From contig NC_080541.1 of NCBI RefSeq assembly GCF_028640845.1, forward strand, positions 141,387,464-141,451,463: a stretch of DNA of 64,000 nt, read 5' to 3'. Under the pieces are notes generated by a model. The model saw only the letters and a list, made by a program, of their open reading frames with translations, ran no database searches and was not told the origin of the DNA. Below are positions 36,763 to 49,005 of the stretch, in pieces (the first letter of the stretch is position 1; each line of letters opens with the position of its first letter). Origin of the DNA: Ahaetulla prasina. Lineage: Eukaryota; Chordata; Lepidosauria; Squamata; Colubridae. The position numbers were made by a program, and so were the translations under genes.

Positions 36763-37345
36763 ATTGGATTTCCCTCTAAACAAGCCCATAGTTCTGTATG
36801 GCAAGACTGGCTCATCAGAACTGGAAAGTTACATTAACCCTGTACAGCCAGTAAAAATGGCTTGTATTGAGGAAAGGGTGAAGTTGCATGTTTTGTGCAA
36901 AGCTCTCATCCAACCTGAGTATATCCAATCACAGACTCACACAAGAGGATGAGAAAAGAAAAATTAGCTAAAACCAGCTTAACACTATTCACCATACAAC
37001 ATCTTTACTTTTCTATCTACCCATAATATCCCTGCGTCTAATCATGTCCATAAATTACTCTGCCCATCACCTTTTGTTCTTTAAAGGTCTTCCCCGATAT
37101 CTTTTTGAAGTTTTTATGAATTCCAATCAGTCGTGACTTTTTCAGTTTTCCTCTTCCCCTCACTCCATTTACCCTTCCTCTGTGTGTTTATTGTGCAATT
37201 TGATTATCATTCCTTGTGTTTATCTGATCAAATCCTTGAGATGTATTCGCTTTCAACTAGATGTTCACTTTTGTATCAACAATTCTGAAGACCAAAAGAC
37301 AAGAAATGTTTATAATATGATACAAAACCAGTGAGTTTTTACAGT

Positions 37346-37363
37346 ATTTATTTGTTTGTTTGT

Positions 37364-37395
<32 letters not shown>

Positions 37396-37397
37396 TT
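37346..37397. repeat. (TTTG/CTTG)n microsatellite
   Basis: TTTG tetramers change to CTTG tetramers; the array is repeated, shorter, at 42362-42410 in duplication unit 2. Confidence 0.9.
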
Positions 37398-37616
37398 TAT
37401 TAATCAAATTTATTTGGCCACCCATCTCCAAGAAAGTGACTCTGGGTGTTATAAAGCAATCCAATAAAACAATTGATATGTAAATTAATCATTACCTACA
37501 ACCATTATAAAATTATAATTTAAAAAGTATTAAAAACTATAGAGAGAGAATTAAGCAGAAAAATAAAATAATAGATGGAGGGATGTTAATAATAATGGAG
37601 CCATCTTGCAAGTTTA

Positions 37617-37735
37617 TAGAATTTTTATTTTATAGAATTTTATTGGCCAAGTGTGATTGGACACACAAGGAATTTGTCTTGGTGCATATGCTCTCAGTGT
37701 ACATAAAAGAAAAGATACGTTCATCAAGGTTCACT
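37617..37735 (-). mobile_element. L2/CR1-type LINE 3' end stub
   Basis: TTTATTGGCCAAGTGTGATT to AAGATACGTTCATCAAGG; 5' truncated after about 120 bp. The duplicate at 42540-42630 has lost part of the tail. Confidence 0.85.
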
Positions 37736-38315
37736 CATCTCCTGGAGTCCCCAGGCCTGCTGACATAACTAGGTATGAAGCGACCTGCAAAAATTCAGGA
37801 GTGGTGAAGCCAATTTTTGTAGCCATCGTTCTCTTGCATGTCTTGTTTCACCATCCATAGTCTTTTTCACTTCATTCACTTCTTCATTTAGTTTTTCATT
37901 TCATTTCACTTCAGTTTTTCACCATGCATCTATTTTTTTATAACCTTCTCTTATCATAACTCACACATTCTTTATACTCTATTCCACATCTTTTTAAGAT
38001 CCATTTTCATTCATTCTCTTGGGAGATTAATCTAACACTATTTCATAATAGGACCTACCCTCTCTCTTTCTAAAGTCATTCTCCTTTCACTTTTTTCCCT
38101 TCTATTCCATGACAGTTCTTTTTTTCCAAATATGCACTTTGATACATTAATCGATGCTCTTCACCATTTCTTGTTCTTACATTTCAAGTTTAATCTTCCA
38201 TGGATCATAGACAAGTCCATAAATATTTATGACTACTCCTGTTGTGGTTTTGGCCAACCACACAATGCTTTGTAGTAAGATAAAAAAGAAATAGACTAAG
38301 TTCCCCATTCCCCAA
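37736..38315. other. Non-coding, no recognised feature
   Basis: AT-rich, TTTCATT-rich sequence repeated in unit 2 (42631-43240). Confidence 0.5.
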
Positions 38316-39778
38316 TCATACCAACAATGAGTACAATGACCTAACACAAATAGATTTCACAGAAAATAATGTTGAAAAGGCCCTTCGCAAACTGAAACCA
38401 TCTCTATCTATTGGACCTGATGGACTATGTGCATACTTCTTAAAAAAGCTTTCCACTAACTTAGCAAAGCCCCTAAGCATAATCTTTGAAAAAGCTTTCA
38501 CGACCAGCTCCCTTCCCAAACTTTGGTCACTAGCCACGGTCATCCCTGTCTTCAAAAAAGGAGACCCCAGCCTAGTTGAAAATTACAGACCAATCTCTTT
38601 ATGCTGCATCACCTGCAAGTAATGGAATCAATCATCAACCAATCCATTACCCTCCACCTAGAAACAAACAACCTACTCTCTAATAAACAATTTGGTTTCA
38701 GAAAAAAATTATCCTGTAATTTACAACTTCTTCACTGCAAAAACATATGGACTACAAATCTTGATCAGTGCAAAGCAATAGATGCAATTTACATAGACTT
38801 CTCTAAAGCTTTTGACTCTGTGGTACATGACAAACTTCTCCTAAAACTAAAATCCTACGGCATCGCCGGACCCCTCCACAATTGGATAACTGCGTTCCTG
38901 TCAAACAGACAACAAGTGGTCAAAATAGGCAGTGCCCTATCAAATCCTGCTCCTGTTAATAGCGATGTCCCCCAAGGCAGCGTTCTAGGTCCAACACTCT
39001 TCATATTATACATTAACGACCTCTATGACCATATTATAAGTAATTGTATTCTCTTCGCTGACGATGTTTAACTATTTAACACTACCAACAATGTTGGCAC
39101 CCTTCAAAAAGACCATGTGTCGGAATGGTCAAAAATTTGGCAACTCCAAATCTCAGCCAACAAATGCTCTGTCTTAAACATTGGAAAAAAGAATCTGAAC
39201 ACTAAATACAAGCTCGATGGACACTACCTTATAGATAACCCCAGCCCAGTTAAAGACCTTGGAGTTTTCATATCAAATGATCTAAGTGCCAAAGCCCACT
39301 GCAACTACATTGCCAAAGAGGCTTTAAGAGTTGTAAACTTAATCTTGTGTAGCTTCTTCTCCAGAAACACTACACTACTAACCAGAGCATATAAAACATT
39401 TCCTAGACCAATTCTTGAATACAGCTCAACTGTCTGGAACCCATACCTCATTTCAGACATTAATACAATTGAGCGTGTCCAGAAATATTTTACAAGAAGA
39501 GTTCTCCACTCCTCTGATTACAACAAAATACCTTATGCCACCAGACTTGAAATCCTGGGTTTAGAAAATTTAGAACTCTGCCACCTTCGCCATGACCTGA
39601 GCTTAACTCATAGAATCATCTGTTACAACATTCTTCCTGTTGAAGACTACTTCAGCTTCAATAACAACAATACATGAGCACATAATAGATTTAAGCTTAA
39701 TGTGAACCACTCCAATCTTGATTGCAGAAAATATGACTTCAGAAACAAAGTTGTTAATGCCTGGAATGCACTACCAGA
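38316..39778 (+). pseudogene. L3/CR1-type LINE reverse transcriptase, 5' truncated
   Basis: Seen: non-LTR reverse transcriptase blocks in order: SIGPDGL, VFKKGDPSLVENYRPISLCC, QFGFRKKLSC, AIYIDFSKAFDSVVHDKLLL, PQGSVLGPTLFILYINDL and ILFADDV (the FADD catalytic motif, near 39050-39068). Then the thumb-like and C-terminal part MSEWSKIWQLQISANKCSVL to HRIICYNILPVEDYFSF (39117-39677). The frame is broken near 38610, after FADDV at 39069 and by a TGA at 39675. The endonuclease is absent. The protein would nick target DNA and copy its own RNA; this copy cannot. The right border is not the LINE end but an internal duplication junction. Confidence 0.93.
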
Positions 39779-41017
39779 CTCTGTGATACATGACAAACTT
39801 CTCCTAAAACTAAAATCCTACGGCATCTCCGGACCCCTCCACAATTGGATAACTGTATAACTTGTCAAACAGACAACAAGTGGTCAAAATAGGCAGTGCC
39901 CTATCAAATCCTGCTCCTGTTAATAGTGGTGTCCCCCAAGGCAGCGTTCTAGGTCCAACACTCTTCATATTAAACATTAACGACCTCTGTGACCATATTA
40001 TAAGTAATTGTATTCACTTCACTGACGATGTTTAACTATTTAACACTACCAACAATGTTGGCACCCTTCAAAAAGACCTTGACTTTGTGTCGGAATGGTC
40101 AAAAATTTGGCAACTCCAAATCTCAGCCAACAAATGCTCTGTCTTAAACATTGGAAAAAAGAATCTGAACACTAAATACAAGCTCGATGGACATTACCTT
40201 ATAGATAACCCCAGCCCAGTTAAAGACCTTGGAGTTTTCATATCAAATGATCTAAGTGCCAAAGCCCACTGCAACTACATTGCCAAAAAGGCTTTAAGAG
40301 TTGTAAACTTAATCTTGTGTAGCTTCTTCTCCAGAAACACTACACTACTAACCAGAGCATATAAAACATTTCCTAGACCAATTCTTGAATACAGCTCAAC
40401 TGTCTGGAACCCATGCCTCATTTCAGACATTAATACAATTGAGCGTGTCCAGAAATATTTTACAAGAAGAGTTCTCCACTCCTCTGATTACAACAAAATA
40501 CCTTATGCCACCAGACTTGAAATCCTGGGTTTAGAAAATTTAGAACTCTGCCGCCTTCGCCATGACCTGAACTTAACTCATAGAATCATCTGTTACAACA
40601 TTCTTCCTGTTGAAGACTACTTCAGCTTCAATCACAACAATACACAAGCACATAATAGATTTAAGCTTAATGTGAACCACTCCAATCTTTATTTCAGAAA
40701 ATATGACTTCAGAAACAGAGTTGTTAATGCCTGGAATGCACTACCAGACTCTGTGGTCTCTTCCCAAAATCCCCAAAGCTTTAACCAAAAACTATCTACT
40801 ATTGACCTCACCCCATTCCTAAGAGGTCTGTAAGGGGCATGCATAAGAGCACCAACGTGCCTACTGTTCCTGTCCTAATGTTCCCTTTGATTGTATACAA
40901 TTTCATATAGTTATTACATACTTATGGTTATATATATGCTTATATATCGTATAGTTATTTCATGCTTATGCTTATATATAATGTTGTGACAAATAAAATA
41001 AATAAATAAATAAAAAT
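39779..41017 (+). pseudogene. Duplicated 3' half of the same LINE
   Basis: At 39779 the sequence jumps back to the position equivalent to 38826 and repeats to the true LINE 3' end (GTTGTGACAAATAAAATAA, about 40983-41017). The frame 40087-40833 (248 codons) covers the C-terminal region through VVNAWNALPDSVVSSQNPQS; the reverse transcriptase part upstream is broken by TAA at about 39858 and at 40033. Confidence 0.9.
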
Positions 41018-41022
41018 AAATA

Positions 41023-41645
41023 AAATCCCCATAAGAATTAAACAAGAAGCCTTCCCATCTGTTCTCCACTAAACAGTCACTGGTGTAGCCTAGGAACTAT
41101 GTTTCATTCATAATGTTGCCCATTCATAAAACCAGCCTCCCATTCAGAAAATAATAAGTAGAAAAGCAATCTCTGAAAGACCAAGCTGACTACACAAAAT
41201 ACTGAAGCTGATCACTTGGTCTAAATTAGGAAACAAAGACACATATCTACACTTCTCTTTGCCCTCAATAGAATAGAATAGAATAGAATAGAATAGAATA
41301 GAACATTTCCCCAAGGCTGATCTTCCAAAGAAAATAAAATAAAATCCCCATAAGAATTAAACAAGAAGCCTTCCCCATCTGTTCTCCACTAGAACAGTCA
41401 CTGGTGTAGCCTAGGGAAACTATGTTTCATTCATAATGTTGCCCATTCATAAAACCAGCCTCCCATTCAGAAAATAATAAGTAGAAAAGCAATCTCTGAA
41501 AGACCAAGCTGACTACACAAAATACTGAAGCTGATCACTAGGTTTAAATTAGGGAAACAAAAGACACATATCTACACTTCTCTTTGCCCTCAATAGAATA
41601 GAACATTTCCCCAAGGCTGATCTTCCAAAGAAAATAAAATAAAAA
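41023..41645 (+). repeat. Tandem pair of ~300-bp blocks
   Basis: The block AAAATCCCCATAAGAATTAA through CTTCTCTTTGCCCTCAATAG occurs at 41023-41330 and 41336-41640, and a third time at 46600-46856. The first copy has a longer (AATAG)n array (41271-41303). The interior matches no family I know. Confidence 0.88.
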
Positions 41646-42539
41646 TAAGAATCAGGCTCAAAGTTTTTTCTTCTTCTTCTACAGGTGGGAATAGGGGACC
41701 AGAGCCCAACCCTGGATGTCATATTAGCATTTTGTCTGCTGGGAAAACCGGTTGTTAATTCATATGCTGTCCACCTCTGACTGGATTTCCCTCTAAACAA
41801 GCCCATAGTTCTGTATGGCAAGACTGGCTCATCAGAACTGGAAAGTTACATTAACCCTGTACAGCCAGTAAAAATGGCTTGTATTGAGGAAAGGGTGAAG
41901 TTGCATGTTTTGTGCAAAGCTCTCATCCAACCTGAGTATATCCAATCACAGACTCACACAAGAGGATGAGAAAAGAAAAATTAGCTAAAACCAGCTTAAC
42001 ACTATTCACCATACAACATCTTTACTTTTCTATCTACCCATAATATCCCTGCGTCTAATCATGTCCATAAATTACTCTGCCCATCACCTTTTGTTCTTTA
42101 AAGGTCTTCCCCGATATCTTTTTGAAGTTTTTATGAATTCCAATCAGTCGTGACTTTTTCAGTTTTCCTCTTCCCCTCACTCCATTTACCCTTCCTCTTT
42201 GTGTTTATTGTGCAATTTGATTATCATTCCTTGTGTTTATCTGATCAAATCCTTGAGATGTATTCGCTTTCAACTAGATGTTCACTTTTGTATCAACAAT
42301 TCTGAAGACCAAAAGACAAGAAATGTTTATAATATGATACAAAACCAGTGAGTTTTTACAGTATTTATTTATTTGTTTGTTTGTTTGCTTGCTTGCTTGC
42401 TTGCTTGTTTTATTAATCAAATTTGTTTGGCCACCCATCTCCAAGAAATTGACTCTTGGAGATGGGTGTTACATATCAAAACAATTGATATGTAAAATAA
42501 TCATTACCTACAACCATTATAAAATTATAATTTTATTTT

Positions 42540-42660
42540 ATAGAATTTTAAAGTGTGATTGGACACAAATTTGTCTTGGTGCATATGCTCTCAGTGTACA
42601 TAAAAGAAAAGATACGTTCATCAAGGTTCACTCATCTCCTGGAGTCCCCAGGCCTGCTGA
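42540..42660 (-). mobile_element. L2/CR1-type LINE 3' stub (unit 2 copy)
   Basis: Same insertion as 37617-37735, with small deletions in the TTGGCCAAG and CACACAAGG motifs. Confidence 0.8.
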
Positions 42661-43239
42661 CGTAACTAGGTATGAAGCGACCTGCAAAAATTCAGGAGTG
42701 ATGAAGCCAATTTTTGTAGCCATCGTTCTCTTGCATGTCTTGTTTCACCATCCATAGTCTTTTTCACTTCATTCACTTCTTCATTTAGTTTTTCATTTCA
42801 TTTCACTTCAGTTTTTCACCATGCATCTATTTTTTTTAACCTTCTCTTATCATAACTCACACATTCTTTATACTCTATTTCACATCTTTTTAAGATCCAT
42901 TTTCATTCATTCTCTTGGGAGATTAATCTAACACTATTTCATAATAGGACCTAGCCTCTCTCTTTCTAAAGTCATTCTCCTTTCACTTTTTTTCCTTCTC
43001 TTCCATGACAGTTCTTTTTTTCCAAATATGCACTTCTGATACATTAATTGATGCTCTTCACCATTTCTTGTTCTTACATTTCAAGTTTAATCTTCCATGG
43101 ATCGTAGACAAGTCCATAAATATTTATGACTACTCCTGTTGTGGTTTTGGCCAACCACACAACGTTTTGTAGTAAGATAAAAAAGAAATAGACTAAGTTC
43201 CCCATTCCCCAATCGTACCAACAATGAGTACAATGACCT

Positions 43240-43518
43240 AACACAAATAGATTTCACAGAAAAATAATGTTGAAAAGGCCCTTCGCAAACTGAAACCATC
43301 TCTATCTATTGGACCTGATGGACTATGTGCATACTTCTTAAAAAAGCTTTCCACTAACTTAGCAAAGCCCCTAAGCATAATCTTTGAAAAAGCTTTCACG
43401 ACCAGCTCCCTTCCCAAACTTTGGTCACTAGCCATGGTCATCCCTGTCTTCAAAAAAGGAGATCCCAGCCTAGTTGAAAATTACAGACCAATCTCTTTAT
43501 GCTGCGTCACCTGCAAGT
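43240..43518 (+). pseudogene. L3/CR1-type LINE RT, first part (unit 2)
   Basis: Repeats 38340-38618 including the SIGPDGL and ENYRPISLCC blocks; interrupted by a CR1 insertion, after which the LINE resumes at 44998. An extra A near 43264 gives a frameshift. Confidence 0.88.
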
Positions 43519-44997
43519 AATTTATTTATTTATTTATTTATTTATTAAATTTGTATACCGCCCTTCTCCCGAAGGACTCAGGGCGGTTCACAGCCAAGTA
43601 AAATAGACAATATATAAATACAGTTTAAAATACACTTAAAAAACTTATTAAAATTGGCCACAATTAAAATTTAAAACTAAAACCCATTTAAAAACCCATA
43701 AATTTAAAAACTAACCCAGGCCAGCGCAGATAAATAAGTAAGTTTTAAGCTCATGGCGAAAGGTTCGGAGGTCCGAAGTTGACGAAGTCCTGGGGGGAGG
43801 TCGTTCCAGAGGGCGGGAGCCCCCACAGAGAAGGCCCTTCCCCTGGGCGTCGCCCGACGACACTGTCGCTACCGACGGCACCCTGAGGAGTCCCTCTGTG
43901 AGAGCGCACGGGTCGGTGAGAGGTATTCGGTAGCAGCAGGCGGTCCCGTAAGTAGCCCGGCCCTATGCCATGGAGCGCTTTAAAGGCGTTCACCAAAACC
44001 TTGAAGCGCACCCGAAAGCCACAGGCAGCCAGTGCAGCCTGCGCAGGATAGGTGTCATCCGGGAGCCACGAGGGGCCCCCTCTATCACCCGCGCAGCTGC
44101 ATTCTGGACTAACTGTAGCCTCCGGATGCCCCTCAAGGGGAGCCCCATGTAGAGAGCATTGCAGTAATCCAGACGAGACGTCACAAGGGCGTGAGTGACC
44201 GTGCATAGGCATCCCGGTCCAGAAAGGCGAACTGGCGCACCAGGCGAACCTGGTGGAAAGCTCTCCTGAGACGGCCGTCAGGTGTTCATCAAAAGACAGC
44301 CGCTCATCCAGGAGAACGCCCAAATTGCGCACCTCTCCATCGGGGCCAGTGACTCGCTCCCGACAGTCAGCCGTGGACTCAGCTGACTGTACCGGGATGC
44401 CGCATCCACAGCCACTCTGTCTTGGAGGATTGAGCTTGAGCCTGTTTCTCCCCATCCAGACCCGCACGGCTTCCAAACACCGGGACAGCACTTCGATAGC
44501 TTCATTGGGGTGGCCCGTGTGGAAAAGTACAGCTGAGTGTCATCAGCGCACAGCTGGTACCTCACACGAAACCACTGATGATCTCACCCAGCGGTTTACA
44601 TAGATGTTGAACAGAAGGCGAGAGATCGACCCCGCGGCACCCCACAAGTGAGGCGCCGCGGGTCGACCTCTGCCCCCGTCAACATCGCTCATGCATCGGT
44701 CGGAGAGATAGGAGGAGAACCACCGATAAACGGTGCCTCCCACTCCCAATCCCCCCAACCGGCGCAGCAGGATACCATGGTCGATGGTATCAAAAGCCGC
44801 TGAGAGGTCTAATAGGACCAGGGCAGAGGAACAACCCCTATCCCTGGCCCTCCAGAGATCATCCACCAACGCGACCAAAGCCGTCTCAGTGCTGTAACCG
44901 GGCCGGAAACCGGACTGGAACGGGTCTAGATAGACAGTTTCCTCCAGGTGCAGGGGAAACTGATATGCCACCATACTCTCTACCATACTCTCTACAA
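43519..44997 (-). mobile_element. CR1 LINE inserted in the L3-type LINE
   Basis: Read on the minus strand it is a 5'-truncated CR1 of about 1.48 kb ending in CCGCCCTGAGTCCTTCGGGA and a (TAAA)n tail (43520-43548). Protein blocks: DPFQSGFRPGYSTETALVAL, SALVLLDLSAAFDTIDHGIL and YRWFSSYLSDR (44543-45010), then RFKVLVNAFKALHGIGPGYL near 43970. Frame breaks lie near 44570 and 44480. The sequence around it joins exactly where the L3-type LINE was cut. Confidence 0.92.
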
Positions 44998-46405
44998 CCA
45001 ATGGAATCAATCATCAACCAATCCATTACCCTCCACCTAGAAACAAACAACCTACTCTCTAATAAACAATTTGGTTTCAGAAAAAAATTATCCTGTAATT
45101 TACAACTTCTTCACTGCAAAAACATATGGACTACAAATCTTGATCAGCGCAAAGCAATAGATGCAATTTACATAGACTTCTCTAAAGCTTTTGACTCTGT
45201 GATACATGACAAACTTCTCCTAAAACTAAAATCCTACGGCATCTCCGGACCCCTCCACAATTGTATAACAGCTTTCCTGTCAAACAGACAACAAGTGGTC
45301 AAAATAGGCAGTGCCCTATCAAATCCTGTTCCTGTCAATAGTGGCGTTCCCCAAGGCAGCATTCTAGGACCAACACTCTTCATATTATACATTAACGACC
45401 TCTGTGACCATATTATAAGTAATTGTGTTCACCAACAACACAGCTACCCTTCAAAAAGACCTTGACTTTGTGTCAGAATGGTCAAAAATTTGGCAACTCC
45501 AAATCTCAACCAGCAAATGCTCTGTCTTACACATTGGAAAAAAGAATTTGAACACTAAATACAAGCTCGATGGACATTACCTTGTAGATGACCCCCCACC
45601 CTGTTAAAGATCTTGGAGTTTTCATATCAAATGATCTAAGTGCCAAAGCCCACTGCAACTACATCACAAAAGAGGCTTTAAGAGTTGTAAACTTAATCTT
45701 GTGTAGCTTCTTCTCCAGAAACACTACACTACTAACCAGAGCATATAAAACATTTGCTAGACCAATTCTTGAATACAGCTCAACTGTCTGGAACCCATAC
45801 CTCATTTTGGACATTAATACAATTGAGCGTGTCCAGAAATATTTTACAAGAAGAGTTCTCCACTCTTCTGATTACAACAAAATACCTTATGCCACCAGAC
45901 TTGAAATCCTGGGTTTAGAAAATTTAGAACTCCACTGCCTTCGACATGACCTGAGTTTAACTCATAGAATCATCTGTTACAATGTCCTTCCTGTTGAACA
46001 CTACTTTAGCTTCAATCACAACAATACAGAGCACACAATAGATTTAAGCTTAATGTGAACCGCTCCAATCTTGATTGCAGAAAATATGACTTTGGTAACA
46101 GAGTTGTTAATGCCTGGAATGCACTACCAGACTCTGTGGTCTCTTCCCAAAATCCCCAAAGCTTTAACCAAAAACCATCTACTATTGAACTCACCCAATT
46201 CCTAAGAGGTCTGTAAGGGGCGTGCATAAGAGCACCAACGTGCCTACCGTTCCTGTCCTAATGTTCCCTTTGATCGTATCCAATTTCGTATAGTTATTAC
46301 ATACTTATGGTTATATATATGCTTATATATTGTATAGTTATTTCATGCTTATGCTTATATATAATGTTGTGACAAATAAAATAAATAAAAAAATAAAAAT
46401 AAAAT
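44998..46405 (+). pseudogene. L3/CR1-type LINE RT, remainder (unit 2)
   Basis: It resumes at ATGGAATCAATCATC and carries QFGFRKKLSC, AIYIDFSKAFDSVIHDKLLL and NSGVPQGSILGPTLFILYIN (frame 44965-45465), then C-terminal frames 45425-45607 and 45588-46058. The FADD region is deleted near 45428, where NCVHQQHS replaces it. It ends at the AAATAAAATAAATAAA tail near 46400. Confidence 0.9.
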
Positions 46406-46410
46406 AAGTT

Positions 46411-46595
46411 ACCACTGTTATTCATACCTGCGCCACATACAACATTCTTTGCAAATAGTAAGGACTATCCCAGTCAGTTTTAGCACATTTTGACTACAAA
46501 CCTCCAAGCAGGTGGAGGTATATTCTATTAGAATATTTATAGAATATTTCCCCAATAGAATAGAACATTTCCCCAAGGCTGATCTTCCAAAGAAA
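46411..46595. other. Short non-coding spacer
   Basis: No recognised feature; includes AATAGAATAGAACATTTCCC shared with 41600. Confidence 0.4.
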
Positions 46596-46854
46596 ATAAA
46601 ATAAAATCCCCATAAGAATTAAACAAGAAGCCTTCCCCATCTGTTCTCCACTAAAACAGTCACTGGTGTAGCCTAGGGAACTATGTTTCATTCATAATGT
46701 TGCCCATTCATAAAACCAGCCTCCCATTCAGAAAATAATAAGTAGAAAAGCAATCTCTGAAAGACCAAGCTGACTACACAAAATACTGAAGCTGATCACT
46801 TGGTCTAAATTAGGGAAACAAAAGACACATATCTACACTTCTCTTTGCCCTCAA

Positions 46855-47458
46855 TAGAATAGAATAGAATTTTTTATTGGCCAAGTGTGATTGGACACAC
46901 AAGGAATTTGTCTTGGTGCATATGCTCTCAGTGTACATAAAAGAAAAGATACGTTCATCAAGGTACAACATTTACAACACAATTGATGGTCAATATATCA
47001 ATATAAATCATAAGGATTGCCAGCAACAAGTTATAGTCATACAGTCATAAGTGGAAAGAGATTGGTGATGGGAACTATGAGAAGATTAATAGTAGTGCAG
47101 ATTCAGTAAATAGTTTGACAGTGTTGATGGAATTATTTGTTTAGCAGAGTGATGGCCTTCGGGAAAAAACTGTTCTTGTGTCTAGTTGTTCTGGTGTGCA
47201 GTGCTCTATAGCGTCGTTTTGAGGGTAGGAGTTGAAACAGTTTATGTCCAGGATGCGAGGGGTCTGTAAATATTTTCACGGCCCTCTTCTTGATTCGTGC
47301 AATATACAGGTCCTCAATGGAAGGCAGGTTGGTAGCAATTATTTTTTCTGCAGTTCTAATTATCCTCTGAAGTCTGTGTTTTTCTTGTTGGGTTGCAGAA
47401 CCAAACCAGACAGTTATAGAGGTGCAAATGACAGACTCAATAATTCCTCTGTAGAAGG
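46855..47458 (-). mobile_element. L2/CR1-type LINE 3' end (only in unit 2)
   Basis: AATAGAATAGAAT tail, TTTTTATTGGCCAAGTGTGA, through the same body as 23466-24060. It stops at TCCTCTGTAGAA (47454), where the 23-kb copy continues with TTGGATCAGCAGC. Confidence 0.9.
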
Positions 47459-49000
47459 ACCAGCCACTACAGTAGACACAACAAAAGGAAAACTTATAAC
47501 AATTAAACTATTGCCTCCAGTCCAGCAAATGTGGAAGGAGCTCATTCTTATACTAATACCAACACATTGAAACAATGGGCCAAGAAATAAATAAAAACTT
47601 ACTAGATCACCATCCCATTTTGCCACATATTAGAAAAAACTTTGTTGTTGTTGTTTTTGTTGTTAAAATAAACCTCCTTTCCAAAGCAGCTTCACCTCAT
47701 GTCTTATTTCACCCACATTCTCCTGGCTTGGAAGAAAACGGACCTGAAGAGATTTTTTTCATCAAAGTCTTGCCAACCAATTTATTACTACAGACCATGT
47801 CCCAGCACCTGGTGATACATGTAGTTGAATGATACACTCAGGATCTCTCAATTTTCAACACTGTTTGGAAGAGGCAAAACTTTGGGAGGAAGAATCAGGC
47901 TCCAAAGTTTTTTTCTTCTTCTTCTACAGGTGGGAATAGGGGACCAGAGCCCAACCCTGGATGTCATATTAGCATTTTGTCTGCTGGGAAAATGGCTCAC
48001 TGCTACGAGCGTTTCAAAATTACAGAAAGCTAGAAAGGAAAATAATTTTAAAAGCTTGCCTGGGGTGGCTAGAAAATGAAATCTCTACCGTGAGAGAATG
48101 GGCTGGCCCCAAACATCTATTGCTGCCGTTCCAAAAAACAAGGAAGCAAGCTGAGACTGGCTCTTAATTGCCAATGCTCTCCTTTCTTTTAAATAGGGAT
48201 GGGGCAACTTTCTTGTCTCCCCAGATGTGCTAAATCTAGGGGATCATTTATTTTATGAGGGGCTGTTGCTTTTAAGAAGGCAAAAGTTCCTGCTTCCAGA
48301 ACAGAGGGCAGGCCCAAATTAGGCCAGGCTTAAAGGTTTAGTGGTTCCTTTGGAAATTGTTTGAGGCATGCAGGCTAGCCTTTCCTCCCCCACCATAAAA
48401 ATATACTTCCTATAAACTGTTAGTCTAGTCCCTTCATGGTCATTCATTGGAACTTTGGACTCCAGACTTCTAATAAATCAATTCATGTGTTAACCTTATG
48501 CTCTTTTGATCTCAGCCTGCCTCCCTTTGCCAAACTGTGCTGTACCCCTGCCTCAGCCTCTCAGCTCTGCCATTCTGCTGGCTAGATGTCTACAGAGATT
48601 CTCAGTCGTTCGGGTCATGGTTGTCCCAAAGGTGCCATCAACCATCCCATCGGCATATGCAACAAAAGAAATTCTTGGGACATTGTTTTACTAAGAGTAT
48701 AACTTTACTGATATCCATGCAGGAAGAAACAAAGCAAAAAACAGCATCATTAATTTCCCCTTTTCCCCATTTGGGCCATCCATTGTCCATAAATCCAACA
48801 TGTTCTTTTTTTGGGGGGGGGGGACCAGTCTGTGCCTTTGGAAGGTTCCCATCATAGGGCCTTGAAGTGTCAGGATTTTCTCAGGCTGCGAACGGCTCAC
48901 ATAAATTCCTCCCCTCCCTTTCAGCTCCCAAGCATTCCCCTTCCTCCTGCCTTAGTTTCTGTTGTTAAGTTGTGAGTAGAGGGTGCATTACGAGTCAGTC
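47459..49000. other. Non-coding, no recognised feature
   Basis: It includes the block AATCAGGCTCCAAAG to CTGCTGGGAAAA (47895-47992), shared with 41648-41747. Nothing else recognised. Confidence 0.45.
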
Positions 49001-49005
49001 TTGTC

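Larger units (their letters stand above)
36721..41747 (+). repeat. Large tandem duplication, unit 1
   Basis: The sequence from GCTGGGAAAACCGG (36721) onward is repeated from 41738 in the same order: MITE right part, (TGCT)n, L2-type tail, L3-type LINE, the 280-bp block and the AATCAGGCTCAAAG block. This unit lacks the CR1 and L2-type insertions found in unit 2. Confidence 0.9.
41738..47992 (+). repeat. Large tandem duplication, unit 2
   Basis: Second unit of the duplication, starting and ending at the shared decamer GCTGGGAAAA (41738-41747 and 47983-47992). It contains a CR1 insertion (43519-44997) and an L2-type insertion (46855-47458) absent from unit 1. Confidence 0.88.

Noticed and set aside
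41271..41303. CRISPR-like or satellite array
   Set aside because: Simple pentamer repeat; no spacers, and the genome is vertebrate.
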